Positions 41,907-51,350 of a DNA stretch of 64,000 bases are shown here, piece by piece (position 1 is the stretch's first letter; the number at the start of each line of letters is the position of its first letter). The notes under the pieces were generated by a model. That model saw only the letters and a list, made by a program, of their open reading frames with translations, was not told the origin of the DNA and did no database searches. Source of the stretch: Solibacillus faecavium (lineage in GTDB: Bacteria; Bacillota; Bacilli; Bacillales_A; Planococcaceae). The position numbers and the translations under genes were made by a program. Location: contig NZ_JACSPZ010000002.1 of the NCBI RefSeq assembly GCF_014836905.1, positions 310,001 to 374,000 on the forward strand, written 5' to 3'.

Positions 41907-43034
41907 TTATTCGTTTACTACTTCAAGTAAAGTGTTTGTTAACAATGCAAACCGTTCAACAATCTGATCCTTTAAAATGTGTTCATGCTCTGCGTGAATG
42001 CCGTCTCCAACAAGTCCAAGACCATCCAGAGTTGGGGTGTGAATAGATGTGAAATTCCCATCGCTGGCACCACCAACTTCTGCGTCTTCCACTTCAAATC
42101 CAAGCTCCTCTGCCTCGCCTTGCGCAATTTCAAAAAGCTCTTCACTTTCCTCATCCCGTTCCATTGGCGGACGGTTAATGCCCCCGTCGATGTCAATCTT
42201 TGTCCGGCTATTAAATGGCTTTAATTTTTCAAAATAATCATCTATTCGCTCTTGTTCGGTTTTTGTACCAGATCGAACATCCACTCCAAGATGTGCTTCA
42301 TCTGGAATGACATTTAATTTCCCTCCACCTTGCACCATGCCGACATTTAATGTCGTTCCTTTTTCAAAATCATTTAAAGCCTCAATATTTAAAATTTGGC
42401 GTGCCGCTTCAGTAATGGCACTTACCCCATCACGAGGGTTGTTCCCGGCATGTGATGCAAGACCTTTAATGTTCAGTAAATATCTTGATGTTCCTTTACG
42501 TGCAATTTTTAACTCACCGGACACTGTAACTGCAGGCTCTAGAATAAATGCTGCGACAGACTTTTTTGCTTCCTCTTCAATTAAAGCTCTTGAAGTAGGG
42601 CTCCCAATTTCTTCATCACTATTCAGGAAAAATACGACACGACGCTTTAACGGAAGATTCATTTGTTGAACATATTTAAAAAACCAAATCGCACTTACTA
42701 AGCCTGATTTCATATCCAAAATCCCAGGTCCGAAAATTTTATTTTCTTCCTCACGATATGGTAAGGCTCCAGCATCCCATACCGTATCATAATGACCAAT
42801 CATTAAAATTTGCTCTGTCCCTTCGCCCATTTCAAAGCGCAAATGATTCCCATTATGCTCCATTGCAAATTCAGTGGCTTTCCGATGAAAATAATCAAAA
42901 AATATCGATTGAATCACTTCCTTGCAAATATCCAAAAGCTCTTTATTTTGAGAGGGTGAATCAGCCAATACTAAGCGTTTAATATCATCCTTAATATCCT
43001 GTTCGTGCAGGCTAAAATAGTCCTTCGCTTCCAT
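41907..43034 (-). CDS. M20-family metallopeptidase (glutamate carboxypeptidase-like)
   Basis: A 375-residue dinuclear zinc exopeptidase. It has ILMIGHYDTVWDAGALP near residue 74 (His ligand and adjacent Asp), GPGILDMKSGL near 103 (bridging Asp), NSDEEIGSPTSR near 137 (catalytic Glu-Glu) and a late GDGIHAEHEHIL (His ligand). A dimerisation domain sits between (about 180-290). It resembles carboxypeptidase G2 and peptidase T-like enzymes. GAGGTG lies ahead of the ATG. The EamA gene begins upstream with its own terminator between. Confidence 0.85.
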   Translation of the reverse strand: MEAKDYFSLHEQDIKDDIKRLVLADSPSQNKELLDICKEVIQSIFFDYFHRKATEFAMEHNGNHLRFEMGEGTEQILMIGHYDTVWDAGALPYREEENKIFGPGILDMKSGLVSAIWFFKYVQQMNLPLKRRVVFFLNSDEEIGSPTSRALIEEEAKKSVAAFILEPAVTVSGELKIARKGTSRYLLNIKGLASHAGNNPRDGVSAITEAARQILNIEALNDFEKGTTLNVGMVQGGGKLNVIPDEAHLGVDVRSGTKTEQERIDDYFEKLKPFNSRTKIDIDGGINRPPMERDEESEELFEIAQGEAEELGFEVEDAEVGGASDGNFTSIHTPTLDGLGLVGDGIHAEHEHILKDQIVERFALLTNTLLEVVNE

Positions 43035-43063
43035 AAATACACCTCACATTTCCTTCCCTATAC

Positions 43064-43097
43064 CCAAAAATGCCTAAGCGCTATACACTTAGACATT
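43064..43097 (-). terminator. Terminator overlapping the end of the EamA gene
   Basis: AATG(T)CTAAG and CTTAG(G)CATT arms, with TTTTT on the minus strand. The stem begins inside the last codons and covers the stop at 43089. Confidence 0.65.
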
Positions 43098-44000
43098 CGT
43101 GGAATTTGATTTTTTTGTCCCTGCAATGGATAAATAGGTAATAAATAGGAGCATCAATAAAATTCCAAAATACTGCCACTTATATAAAATAGAGCCAAGC
43201 CAGACAACGGAAATAGCCATCGTTGTTAAAGGTTCGAAACTGGATAAAATACTCGTTTCTACAGGCGTTATGTATTTTAGACTTGTTAAAAATAAAATAT
43301 AGGCTAACGATCCAAAAATACTCATGGCAATAATCAGTAAGACGAGATTAGGATCCAATAATAAAACCCATTCATCACTTTTCCAAAGCTTTGCCTTTAC
43401 GGTAAAAATTAGACCGCTCACTATCATTCCCCATCCAATAATGACAATAACGCCAACTTCAGCCATTAACCTCGCTGGATATAGTGTATAAAATGCATAA
43501 GTAAAACCTAAAAACAAGCCCCATATGAGCGCTTCCCCACTAACGAGCAAACTCGACACAGATCCGTTAGTAAGCAGTAAGAATAAGCCAAATAATGTAC
43601 CCGCTATGCCGATTACCTGGCTACGTGCAGGAAGTGCTTTAAATATAATTGAGGTATACACAATAATGAAAATTGGGGCTAAAAATTGTAGCAACGTAGC
43701 AATAATCGCATTGCTCACTTCAATGGATTTGACGAAAGTATATTGTAGCCCCGCCATGCCTACTATACTGAAAATGATTAGCTGTGTTGACCAGTATTTA
43801 CTTTTCCATATCGAAAAAATTGATTTTTTTTGCAAAGCTATGATACTTAAGATAAAAATGCCGGCTATTATTAACCGAATGGCCAGCATAAAATCAGCAG
43901 TCATGGCCGTTTCATCCAGCATCCATTCCATCATCGGACCTGTTGCTCCCCAAAACATTGATCCGAAAATAATCATAGCTATGCCTTTCAATCGTTCCAA
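43089..44000 (-). CDS. EamA-family (DMT) transporter
   Basis: 303 residues, ten hydrophobic helices in two EamA repeats. It has GSMFWGATGPMMEW in helix 1, LRLII-type helix LAIRLIIAGIFILS, QYTFVKSIEVSNAIIATLLQF near 105 and YITPVETSILSSFEPLTTM near 250. The last block is the YicL/RhaT-like signature. The TTG at 44000 is preferred because GAAGG lies seven bases upstream; the ATG ten codons earlier lacks a ribosome site. Substrate unknown. Confidence 0.82.
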   Translation of the reverse strand: MERLKGIAMIIFGSMFWGATGPMMEWMLDETAMTADFMLAIRLIIAGIFILSIIALQKKSIFSIWKSKYWSTQLIIFSIVGMAGLQYTFVKSIEVSNAIIATLLQFLAPIFIIVYTSIIFKALPARSQVIGIAGTLFGLFLLLTNGSVSSLLVSGEALIWGLFLGFTYAFYTLYPARLMAEVGVIVIIGWGMIVSGLIFTVKAKLWKSDEWVLLLDPNLVLLIIAMSIFGSLAYILFLTSLKYITPVETSILSSFEPLTTMAISVVWLGSILYKWQYFGILLMLLFITYLSIAGTKKSNSTNV

Positions 44001-44074
44001 AATAAAACCTTCTTTCCTTAAACCTTGCATAAGGAAATTTTATCATTATAAAAGTTATATGAATATAAGAATTA

Positions 44075-44371
44075 TTATTTAATTAGCTCAATCCAGCCGC
44101 TTTCCTTGATTGTTACTCGGGGTGAATAGTATTTTGGGGGTTCATAGGAAAATACAGTTTTTTCATAATCATCTTTTACGACAAATACATTTAAAAATTG
44201 TATTTCATTTATCAATTTCCGAATATGCATCTTATCCGCTAACTCGGTTTTTTCGTTTAATAAAATTAGCAGTTCATTTTTTATACTTAATACGTCCCTC
44301 TCATTCGCTCTACGTATAACACTTTTTGGCATTTTTAGAAACTCGTCAATTTTCATTAAGTTTAATTCCAT
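44075..44371 (-). CDS. Small hypothetical protein
   Basis: 98 residues, charged and helical in the first two thirds, then a strand-rich tail (VFVVKDDYEKTVFSYEPPKYYSP). There is no signal, membrane segment or known motif. ATG 44371 is eight bases from AAGGA; two earlier ATGs are unsupported. Not recognised. Confidence 0.5.
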   Translation of the reverse strand: MELNLMKIDEFLKMPKSVIRRANERDVLSIKNELLILLNEKTELADKMHIRKLINEIQFLNVFVVKDDYEKTVFSYEPPKYYSPRVTIKESGWIELIK

Positions 44372-44509
44372 TTTCGTCTTCCTTTCCATCAAACCAATAC
44401 TTACAGTTCTTTAAAATTTAGCAGTTCCACTTCTTACAGTATTGAGTATTTTATTATGTTATTTACCCAATTTCACCAAATTAACCCCTTATTAATCAAG
44501 TTCAGAAAA

Positions 44510-44554
44510 TTAAAAAAGGGGTATGTCAAAGTTTCAAAAACCTTTCACATACCC
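44510..44554 (-). terminator. Terminator after the four-helix membrane protein gene
   Basis: GGGTATGT and ACATACCC arms with an inner AAAGGTTT-like pairing, followed by CCTTTTTT on the minus strand. Confidence 0.75.
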
Positions 44555-44589
44555 TACGACAATTGAATAGTTACTTCATATCGTATCTA

Positions 44590-44970
44590 TTAACTTTTAA
44601 AAATATATTTTTCAAAAATAATATGAATTCCACAAAATAAAGCAGCTCCGATTGCACCGATGATGGAGTAAAGGAACAGATCGGCTCCTTCAAAAAGATA
44701 AAGCGCATACGGCATGGAAAAAGCAGCTCCGACAACGATATAACTGAACCATTTCATTTTTAGTGAGCGGATAAACTTTTCAAAAACGAATGATGTCATT
44801 ACACCAATGAGCAAAAACATCGGTGCACTTAACACGATAAAAGTAAGTAGTAGCGTACTAAATGATAACTTATTTTCTGCAGCTGTCATAAAATTGACAA
44901 TCGTTAATGCAAAGCTGAATAAAAATGTTGTGATGAGTGCAACGGTAAATTTGCGACTTAAAGCTTGCAC
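44590..44970 (-). CDS. Four-helix membrane protein, unrecognised
   Basis: 126 residues with four hydrophobic helices (FTVALITTFLFSFALTIVNF, LLTFIVLSAPMFLLIGVMTS, WFSYIVVGAAFSMPYALYLF, LFLYSIIGAIGAALFCGIHI) and a short basic C-terminus. No family motif recognised. The GTG at 44970 follows AGGGGG, ten bases after the esterase stop, so it is the second gene of an operon with it. A longer frame would overlap that gene by 11 bases without a ribosome site. Confidence 0.6.
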   Translation of the reverse strand: MQALSRKFTVALITTFLFSFALTIVNFMTAAENKLSFSTLLLTFIVLSAPMFLLIGVMTSFVFEKFIRSLKMKWFSYIVVGAAFSMPYALYLFEGADLFLYSIIGAIGAALFCGIHIIFEKYIFKS

Positions 44971-44980
44971 AGTATTCCCC

Positions 44981-45910
44981 CTATAAATCATTCAAAAAGG
45001 CTTCTATATGCTGAATTGTACTTTCAATTTCTTCATGAAAAACATGATTTTGTGTGAAATAGCTATGAACAATTCCTTCCATGACAATACTTTTCGTAGG
45101 TGTTCCCATTTCCGATAACTTTTCACCAAATAGTAGCGCTTCATCACGAAGAACATCATATTCAGCAGCCATAATTAAAGTCGGAGGAAAATTCGAAAAC
45201 TCCTTTAATCGTAATGGTGCAGCCAGTGGATTTTGGGCATCATGAATGGTTGATATGTAATGACGGCTAAACCATTTCATCACATCTTTATCAAGACCAA
45301 ATCCTTTCTCAAACAGTTTATAGGAGTTCGAATGAAAGCTCAAGTCAGTAACGGGATATAATAAAATTTGTGATTGGATAGGAGGAAGCTCGCCGTATTG
45401 GACAGCTAATTGACAAACAGCAATTGCTAAATTCCCCCCGGCACTATCCCCTGCCACCGAGATTTTCTGCGGATTGCCATTTAAAGATTCAGCATGCTGT
45501 ACTGCCCATAAATAACTATCAAATGCATCATTAACTGGTATCGGGAATGGATGCTCAGGTGCTAATCGATATTCTATTGAAACGACAATGTGCCCGGTCG
45601 AAAAAGCTAAACGGGAACAACTTTCATGACACGTATCCAAGTCATTTAAAACCCATCCGCCGCCATGATAATACAAGATTATATTAAACGGTCCTTTTCC
45701 GTGTGGTGTATAAATACGTATGCCAATTTTTTCACCATCACGCATCGTTATGGAACGATCTTCAATTTTGGCTACATCGGCAAGTTGCACTTCTCTTTTT
45801 GGCAAATTCGCGCGCATTTCCCTTGCCTCTTTATACGTCATCGATGCTAAAGACGGTAATTCCTTCAGATGATTCAAATATTGTTTCGTATGTTCGTATA
45901 AAGCATTCAT
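44981..45910 (-). CDS. Alpha/beta hydrolase, hormone-sensitive-lipase (HSL) family esterase
   Basis: 309 residues. The oxyanion motif is ILYYHGGGWVLNDLD near 78 with HGGG, and the nucleophile elbow SVAGDSAGGNLAIAV lies near 150. The catalytic Asp lies in AEYDVLRDEAL near 248 and His in GIVHSYFTQNH near 278. The cap helices are N-terminal. Cytosolic esterases of this family act on short acyl esters. The ATG at 45910 is placed nine bases from AAGGGG; the ATG three codons earlier abuts the site. First gene of a two-gene unit. Confidence 0.88.
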   Translation of the reverse strand: MNALYEHTKQYLNHLKELPSLASMTYKEAREMRANLPKREVQLADVAKIEDRSITMRDGEKIGIRIYTPHGKGPFNIILYYHGGGWVLNDLDTCHESCSRLAFSTGHIVVSIEYRLAPEHPFPIPVNDAFDSYLWAVQHAESLNGNPQKISVAGDSAGGNLAIAVCQLAVQYGELPPIQSQILLYPVTDLSFHSNSYKLFEKGFGLDKDVMKWFSRHYISTIHDAQNPLAAPLRLKEFSNFPPTLIMAAEYDVLRDEALLFGEKLSEMGTPTKSIVMEGIVHSYFTQNHVFHEEIESTIQHIEAFLNDL

Positions 45911-46000
45911 TTTCCCCATCCCCTTAAATACTTTTTATTCCTATAAGTTTACTATGTTATAAGAATAATCTAATTTCTAATATTTTGCAAATGGTGGCGA

Positions 46001-46043
46001 TAAAAAAATCGGTTACTCTGCATGAAAGCAAAATAACCGATTT
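46001..46043 (-). terminator. Terminator of telA
   Basis: AAATCGGTTA and TAACCGATTT arms around a 17-base loop, followed by TTTTTTTATC on the minus strand. Confidence 0.8.
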
Positions 46044-46055
46044 GTAAATGCACTA

Positions 46056-47210
46056 CTAAATATTTTTTAACTTTTCATATTCAAGTTGCAGCTGCTCGAT
46101 ACGTTTGCGGCCTTCTTCACGATTACGAACAGTTTCTGCTTGAATTTGCTTCGTTTCTTCAATTCCTGCAATAATCGTACGCCATGTTGTTTCGATTGTT
46201 TCAACTTTAATGCTCGGGCTTCCGGCTTGTCTGGCAATGTTCACTGAATTTTGACGAACATTTTCCGCATTTCGAACGAGCATTTCGTTTGTACGGCGGT
46301 CTAATTCAGCCATCGAATCGGATACAAGCTTTTGGCGCTGCATTGTCACAGCATGGATAAGCCCTTGCTTAAAAATTGGAATCGTTGTGACGAACGCCGA
46401 GTTGATCTTACCGATAAGGTGATTGTTCCCTTGTTGCATAAGACGAATTTGCGGAGCTGATTGGAACGATACTTGCTGTGCCATTTCCAAATCATAGCCG
46501 CGCTGCTCTAATAGCTCTATACCGCGCGTAACTGTTTCTAACTCCATAATGGCTTCATGATCCCCTGCATCCGCTTTAGCCGATAAAGCAGGCACTTGCT
46601 GGCGTAAATCATTGACTTTAATATCAATAGCAGCAATATGCTCACTTAAAGAATGGAAATAATTCAGGTTTTCATCATACATTTGCTCAAGCTGAATCGT
46701 ATTGCGCTTCATTTCAACTTCGTATTTTTGAATTTCGTTGTAGACAACATCCACTTCTTTATTCATCGTATCGTATTTCGATAGAATGCGTTCTAGTTGC
46801 TCTTTACTTTTTGAAAACAGTTTTTTTAGGAAGCCTTTTTTCTGTTCTTCCTGGAAATCCTGCGGGTCAAAGCGGTCCATAATTTTATTTAAATTATTCA
46901 GTAATGTCGTTGATTTTTCTAAATTACTTTGTTTAATCGTTGCAAGCATACGGTCCGAAAACTTAGAAATACCCTGTGCTGTTTCTTTCCCGAATTCCAA
47001 CACTGCAATTTGATTTTTTACATCAATTTTTTGAGCTAGCTGTTGAACTTGCGGCTGTTGCTTTAAATGCTCCTGACGCTGGCGGATTTGTGAAAGCTCC
47101 TGTTCGGATACAAGCTGTTTTTGCGGTTGTTCAACTAAATCCGTTGTTTGCGTTGTGTCCTGCTGTGTACGCTTGTTTAAATCTTCAAATAATGGATTTT
47201 CGTTCATCAT
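46056..47210 (-). CDS. telA: Toxic anion resistance protein TelA/YceH
   Basis: A 384-residue cytosolic, mainly coiled-coil protein of the TelA family. Highlights are a Gln-rich N-terminus, VLEFGKETAQGISKFSDRML near 72, LFSKSKEQLERILSKYDTM near 130, DIKVNDLRQQVPALSAKA near 198 and MQQGNNHLIGKINSAFVTTIPIFKQGL (two conserved pieces near 255). Family members accompany tellurite and envelope stress loci with TerD-like proteins, but no ter genes are here. Start 47210 follows GGGGG. Single gene. Confidence 0.88.
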   Translation of the reverse strand: MMNENPLFEDLNKRTQQDTTQTTDLVEQPQKQLVSEQELSQIRQRQEHLKQQPQVQQLAQKIDVKNQIAVLEFGKETAQGISKFSDRMLATIKQSNLEKSTTLLNNLNKIMDRFDPQDFQEEQKKGFLKKLFSKSKEQLERILSKYDTMNKEVDVVYNEIQKYEVEMKRNTIQLEQMYDENLNYFHSLSEHIAAIDIKVNDLRQQVPALSAKADAGDHEAIMELETVTRGIELLEQRGYDLEMAQQVSFQSAPQIRLMQQGNNHLIGKINSAFVTTIPIFKQGLIHAVTMQRQKLVSDSMAELDRRTNEMLVRNAENVRQNSVNIARQAGSPSIKVETIETTWRTIIAGIEETKQIQAETVRNREEGRKRIEQLQLEYEKLKNI

Positions 47211-47351
47211 TAATTCCCCCGTTCTATGTACTATTAGTATTTACGTCAAAACAAGTGAAAAGTTTCATCCTCTTACTGGTAATTATAACTGAAACGAACT
47301 TTTATTATCTATAATATAGCAGCGATTTTAGCACCCCTACTTAAAATGACG

Positions 47352-47387
47352 AAAAAAATGCCCTTTTATACAAAAAGGACATTTTTT
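47352..47387 (-). terminator. Terminator of the DHA2 efflux gene
   Basis: AATG(C)CCTTTT and AAAAGG(A)CATT arms, with TTTTTTT on the minus-strand side. The rest of the spacer 47211-47483 shows nothing else. Confidence 0.7.
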
Positions 47388-47483
47388 CAAGTCTACTATT
47401 GGGGGAGAGACTTCACACCCATACAGGCTTTGCATGAGTCTATAATTAAATTACCCCAAAGTCATTAATGTAAACCCATTATT

Positions 47484-49103
47484 TTAAAGTTGTAAAGATT
47501 TATTTCGTATCGGCTTTAAAATTAGACCCGTTACAAAAATACATATTGCAATGACAACGGCCGAATAAAACAGCCCACTATAACCGCTCTGCGCAGCCAT
47601 TGTAGTCACTTCATTCACTGAGTTTAAAACCGCATTTTTTAAATTTGGATCCTGAATATTTTGTACAATGCCCATCATCTGCTGTTCAGAAAACTCTGCA
47701 CCACCTGCAAACTGGCTGCCAATTTGCGCAAGTTCGGCTGTCGCTTCCTCGGTTAAATTAGCATCTTGAACATTATTTTGTAAAATCGACTGGAAATCGG
47801 ATTTAAATATTGCTGGGGTTTCACTAAACCCACGGGCAATGAAGCCTGCATAAATCGTTGGAGCAATCGTCATCCCAATTGTTCGGATTAATGATAACGA
47901 TGCCAGTGCAGTCCCCTTATTTGTTTGCAATTTCTCAGTCGCCAAAATATTTAAAGGTGCACCTAATAGAACCCCCATACCTACACCGCCTATGATCGAT
48001 GCAATGACAAACTGCCACTTTGCATCAATCCATGCCGGGAACAGGAAGAACCCTATTGCGGCAACAATTCCTGAAAATAATACAGCTAAAATCGGACCGC
48101 GTTTATCGACTAATATACCTCCAACTGCCGCTCCAATACCTGCTGCTATTGCGAGTGGTGTCATCCAATAACCGGCATGCTCGGATTTAATGCCCATAAC
48201 CTGCTCTGAGAATGCGGGAATGAAGATCATCGCAGCAAGCATTGCTCCTGATAAAAGCCCAAGTAATAATGTTAGTAAATACGTTGGCTGACGCATTAAT
48301 GACACCGGTAATATCGGGTCGCCACCTTTTCGTTCCAAACGGGTTTCATAGAAATAAAGAATAATTAATAAAATAATTCCAGCTAATAAAAACGGATATA
48401 CGTCTGTCGCCAATAACGATTTAAAGAAATTAAGCCCTGTAATATTTGTTAGCCCGTACATGATTCCTAAAATAGCAATCGATAATAATACAGTTCCAGT
48501 CATATCGAGTTTCCCTGGAGTTGGATCTTTTATTTCCTCCAACTTGGTCATTCCCATAAATACGAGGAAAATGGCAATCGGAACATTGATTAAAAATAAC
48601 CAGTGCCAGCTGCCTGTTAAATCCAAAATAACACTTCCGATATTCGGTCCTAAAACGGCAGCAATACCATTCATTCCTCCAAGCATACCGAGTGCTTTCC
48701 CCTGTTTTTCAGCAGGCAATGTACTAACAACATAAGAGGTACCGATAATGAAAATACCACCGCCGCCCATAGCCTGAATAAATCGGGCAATTAAATAAAA
48801 AGTAAAGTTAGGACTAAGCGCTACAAGTAACGAACCGAGACCAAATAGTGCAATCTCCACGATAAATAACTTTTTCCGACCGTAACGATCTGAAAGCTTA
48901 CCTACAATTGGTACACTAATTGCCAAGCCGAGTGTATATAGCGTTACCCCCCATGCTCCCCAGTTTGCTTCCACATTGAAAGACTGATTAATTGTCGTTA
49001 AAGCCGCACTAATTATTCCATTATCAAGTGCGGCCATAAAGACGCCTATGGCAAACAGTGTGATTGCCCAGGTTTGAGATGATTTAGAATTGGTCACTTT
49101 CAT
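47484..49103 (-). CDS. MFS drug:H+ antiporter, DHA2 (EmrB/QacA) type
   Basis: 539 residues with 14 predicted helices. It has FMAALDNGIISAALTTINQ (motif D1) in helix 1, GKLSDRYGRKKLFIVEI (motif A) in the first cytosolic loop, RFIQAMGGGGIF (motif B) and GGMNGIAAVLGPNIG (motif C of antiporters). An acidic outside loop of about 80 residues lies between the last two helices (about 420-500). It exports lipophilic drugs in exchange for protons. GAAAGG lies ahead of the ATG. No adjacent TetR or MarR gene was found. Confidence 0.88.
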   Translation of the reverse strand: MKVTNSKSSQTWAITLFAIGVFMAALDNGIISAALTTINQSFNVEANWGAWGVTLYTLGLAISVPIVGKLSDRYGRKKLFIVEIALFGLGSLLVALSPNFTFYLIARFIQAMGGGGIFIIGTSYVVSTLPAEKQGKALGMLGGMNGIAAVLGPNIGSVILDLTGSWHWLFLINVPIAIFLVFMGMTKLEEIKDPTPGKLDMTGTVLLSIAILGIMYGLTNITGLNFFKSLLATDVYPFLLAGIILLIILYFYETRLERKGGDPILPVSLMRQPTYLLTLLLGLLSGAMLAAMIFIPAFSEQVMGIKSEHAGYWMTPLAIAAGIGAAVGGILVDKRGPILAVLFSGIVAAIGFFLFPAWIDAKWQFVIASIIGGVGMGVLLGAPLNILATEKLQTNKGTALASLSLIRTIGMTIAPTIYAGFIARGFSETPAIFKSDFQSILQNNVQDANLTEEATAELAQIGSQFAGGAEFSEQQMMGIVQNIQDPNLKNAVLNSVNEVTTMAAQSGYSGLFYSAVVIAICIFVTGLILKPIRNKSLQL

Positions 49104-49140
49104 TTTCCTTTCTTGTTAAGATGACTAATATTATAGCTCA

Positions 49141-49178
49141 AAAAAAACCTACTTTCTAAAAAAAATTAAAGTAGGTTG
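49141..49178 (-). terminator. Terminator of the opp operon
   Basis: AACCTACTTT and AAAGTAGGTT arms, followed by TTTTTTT on the minus strand. It lies six bases past the oppF stop. Confidence 0.85.
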
Positions 49179-49183
49179 AAAAT

Positions 49184-50149
49184 CTAATTTGAATATAAAT
49201 GACAAGCAACAAAATGCCCTTTTTCATACTCTTTCAATTGAGGTACTTGCTGAGAACAATGTGGCATTGCCTTTGGACAACGCGAATGGAACACACACCC
49301 TGTTGGTGGATTAATCGGACTCGGAATTTCACCTTCCAGTATAATACGCTTTCTGGATTCTTCAATATCCGGATCTGGTATTGGAATGGCAGATAATAAG
49401 GCTTCCGTATATGGATGAAGCGGCTTTTCATAAAGCGCCTCACTCGTTGTCAGTTCAACCATATTCCCTAAATACATTACTGCAATACGGCTTGAAATAT
49501 ACTTAACCATCGATAAATCATGTGCGATAAACAAATAGGTAAGCCCTTTTTCTTTTTGTAATTTTTGCAAAAGCATAACAACTGAAGCTTGAACAGAAAC
49601 ATCAAGTGCTGAAATCGGCTCATCTGCAATGATAAAATCAGGATCTAGCGCTAAAGCCCGCGCGATACCGATACGCTGTCTTTGCCCTCCTGAAAACTCG
49701 TGCGGGTAGCGGTTTGCATGATCTCTATTTAACCCCACACTTTCTAATAGTTCTATGACTCTATTACGTAATTGTGCTTTATCTTTATATATACCATGTA
49801 CTTCTAAAGGTTCAGAAATAATTTCTAAAACGGTCGAACGTGGATTTAATGAAGCATATGGGTCTTGGAAAATCATTTGCATACTTCGAATGATTGCCTC
49901 TTTTTCTTCACCCTTTGCGGTATGCACATTTTTCCCTTTAAATACGACTTCGCCTTCAGTTGCATTATACAACCCCATAATCGTACGCCCTGCTGTTGAT
50001 TTGCCGCAACCTGATTCACCAACTAAACCGAAAGTTTCCCCTTTAAATATATCAAATGAAATACCGTCTACTGCTTTTAACGTTGTACCTTTACCTAAAT
50101 CAAAATGGCGTTTTAGATTTTGAACAGATAATAGTTTTTCTTGCTGCAT
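49184..50149 (-). CDS. oppF: Oligopeptide ABC transporter ATP-binding protein OppF
   Basis: A 321-residue ABC ATPase. Walker A is [15 protein letters not shown] near 40, the Q-loop is [14 protein letters not shown] near 92, the signature [15 protein letters not shown] near 150, Walker [15 protein letters not shown] and the H-loop [12 protein letters not shown]. The C-terminal oligopeptide-transporter extension contains [17 protein letters not shown]. It pairs with OppD to power import. It is the last gene, separated from the LD-carboxypeptidase gene by 160 bp, with GGGGGC ahead of its own ATG. Confidence 0.92.
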   Translation of the reverse strand: MQQEKLLSVQNLKRHFDLGKGTTLKAVDGISFDIFKGETFGLVGESGCGKSTAGRTIMGLYNATEGEVVFKGKNVHTAKGEEKEAIIRSMQMIFQDPYASLNPRSTVLEIISEPLEVHGIYKDKAQLRNRVIELLESVGLNRDHANRYPHEFSGGQRQRIGIARALALDPDFIIADEPISALDVSVQASVVMLLQKLQKEKGLTYLFIAHDLSMVKYISSRIAVMYLGNMVELTTSEALYEKPLHPYTEALLSAIPIPDPDIEESRKRIILEGEIPSPINPPTGCVFHSRCPKAMPHCSQQVPQLKEYEKGHFVACHLYSN

Positions 50150-50310
50150 TATATAGCCCCCTTGATATAGTGTCTAATCTATATTATTTCTTTGTTTATA
50201 TGATGAACCAACAATTTTTTAAACATCATTTACTCTTTGTTAAAGTAGGTATGTTGTGCCACTTTAAAGCGATTAATTCGGGTGACTGTTCAAGATTGAT
50301 AATGTACCCT

Positions 50311-51234
50311 TTATTGCACCCCCGGCATAATACGTAAAGTCTTTTCCTTTGTATTTAATGTGGCTTCTACACCTAATGGAATGGCAAAGTGTGGTTGACA
50401 ATGGCCTATTTTAAAGCCCTTCATAACGGGATATGGCTTTCTATAGAAGTAATCATCAAATACTTCATCCAGCGTTAATGTAGGTTTATCACCTGTTGAC
50501 GCAGCATCGGCAAAGTCGCCAATGACAACACCCGCGAGATGATCCAATTTCTTCGCGTGACGTAACTGATTCAGCATACAATCAACACGGTAAGGCTCTT
50601 CGCCAATATCTTCAATAAATAATAGTTTTCCTGTAGTATCAATCTCAAATGCTGTACCAAGTGAATTTGTTAATAATGAAAGATTTCCACCGACAATTTC
50701 AGCAGTGGCTATACCTTCACTAAGAATATGTAGCTGACTGATTGATTCCTCGTATACAAGCTCTGTTGGCTCAAATAACTGCTCAAACATTTTCGCGGAT
50801 AATGGTGCAAAATCCTCCCCTGCCACATCAGAAGCAAGCATTGGTCCATGAAATGTTACTATGTTATTTTTTTGACCGATTGCTGTATGTAAAAAAGTAA
50901 TATCCGAATAGCCCCATAAAATTTTCGGGTTATTATTCAATAATTCAAAGTCGATTTTGTCGGTTATACGTGCCGCACCATAACCGCCTCGAGCACAAAT
51001 AATACCAGCAATATCAGGATCCGAAAACATTGTATGTAAATCGCTTAGACGTTCTTCATCCGATCCTGCTAAATAACCCCATCTTTTGTCGCAATTTTCA
51101 CCGAGTTTATAGTTCAGCCCTAGACTTTCCAAAAAGGGCAGTGCTTTTTCTAACTGACCATCACGATAAGGTCCTGAAGGTGAAATAATGCCAACTGTAT
51201 CCCCTTTTTTCAGCCGTTTTGGTTTTTGTCTCAT
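50311..51234 (-). CDS. ldcA: LD-carboxypeptidase (peptidase S66)
   Basis: A 307-residue S66 serine peptidase. The nucleophile region is KILWGYSDITFLHTAIG near 107, the catalytic Glu lies in LLFIEDIGEEPYRVD near 200 and His in FKIGHCQPHFAIPLG near 275. ICARGGYGAARI near 80 lines the substrate loop. It cuts the L-D bond of murein tetrapeptides in the cytosol. Its place between oppA and oppF strongly suggests that this transporter imports cell-wall peptides, as in the B. subtilis dpp-ykf cluster (YkfA and YkfD). AAAGGGG ahead of the ATG. Confidence 0.9.
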   Translation of the reverse strand: MRQKPKRLKKGDTVGIISPSGPYRDGQLEKALPFLESLGLNYKLGENCDKRWGYLAGSDEERLSDLHTMFSDPDIAGIICARGGYGAARITDKIDFELLNNNPKILWGYSDITFLHTAIGQKNNIVTFHGPMLASDVAGEDFAPLSAKMFEQLFEPTELVYEESISQLHILSEGIATAEIVGGNLSLLTNSLGTAFEIDTTGKLLFIEDIGEEPYRVDCMLNQLRHAKKLDHLAGVVIGDFADAASTGDKPTLTLDEVFDDYFYRKPYPVMKGFKIGHCQPHFAIPLGVEATLNTKEKTLRIMPGVQ

Positions 51235-51261
51235 TTATTATTTCCCCTTTCGTATTTTCAC

Positions 51262-51345
51262 ACATAAATGAATGCCATTCATTCACTTATGTGTAAAAAC
51301 AAGATTCCTATAAAGGAATCGCGACGCCGTTATGACGTCGCAATT
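51262..51345 (-). terminator. Three stacked hairpins between oppA and ldcA
   Basis: Minus-strand order: GCGACGTC...G(G)CGTCGC (51343-51322), GATTCCTTTATAGGAATC (51321-51304) and the longer CACATAA...TTATGTG stem with inner GAATG/CATTC (51297-51262). Only a short T-run separates them. Together they look like a leaky terminator or processing site lowering ldcA-oppF relative to oppA. Confidence 0.6.
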
Positions 51346-51350
51346 TCATA

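Noticed and set aside
43525-44082. 185-codon plus-strand ORF
   Set aside because: Antisense to the EamA transporter, no ribosome site, no domain.
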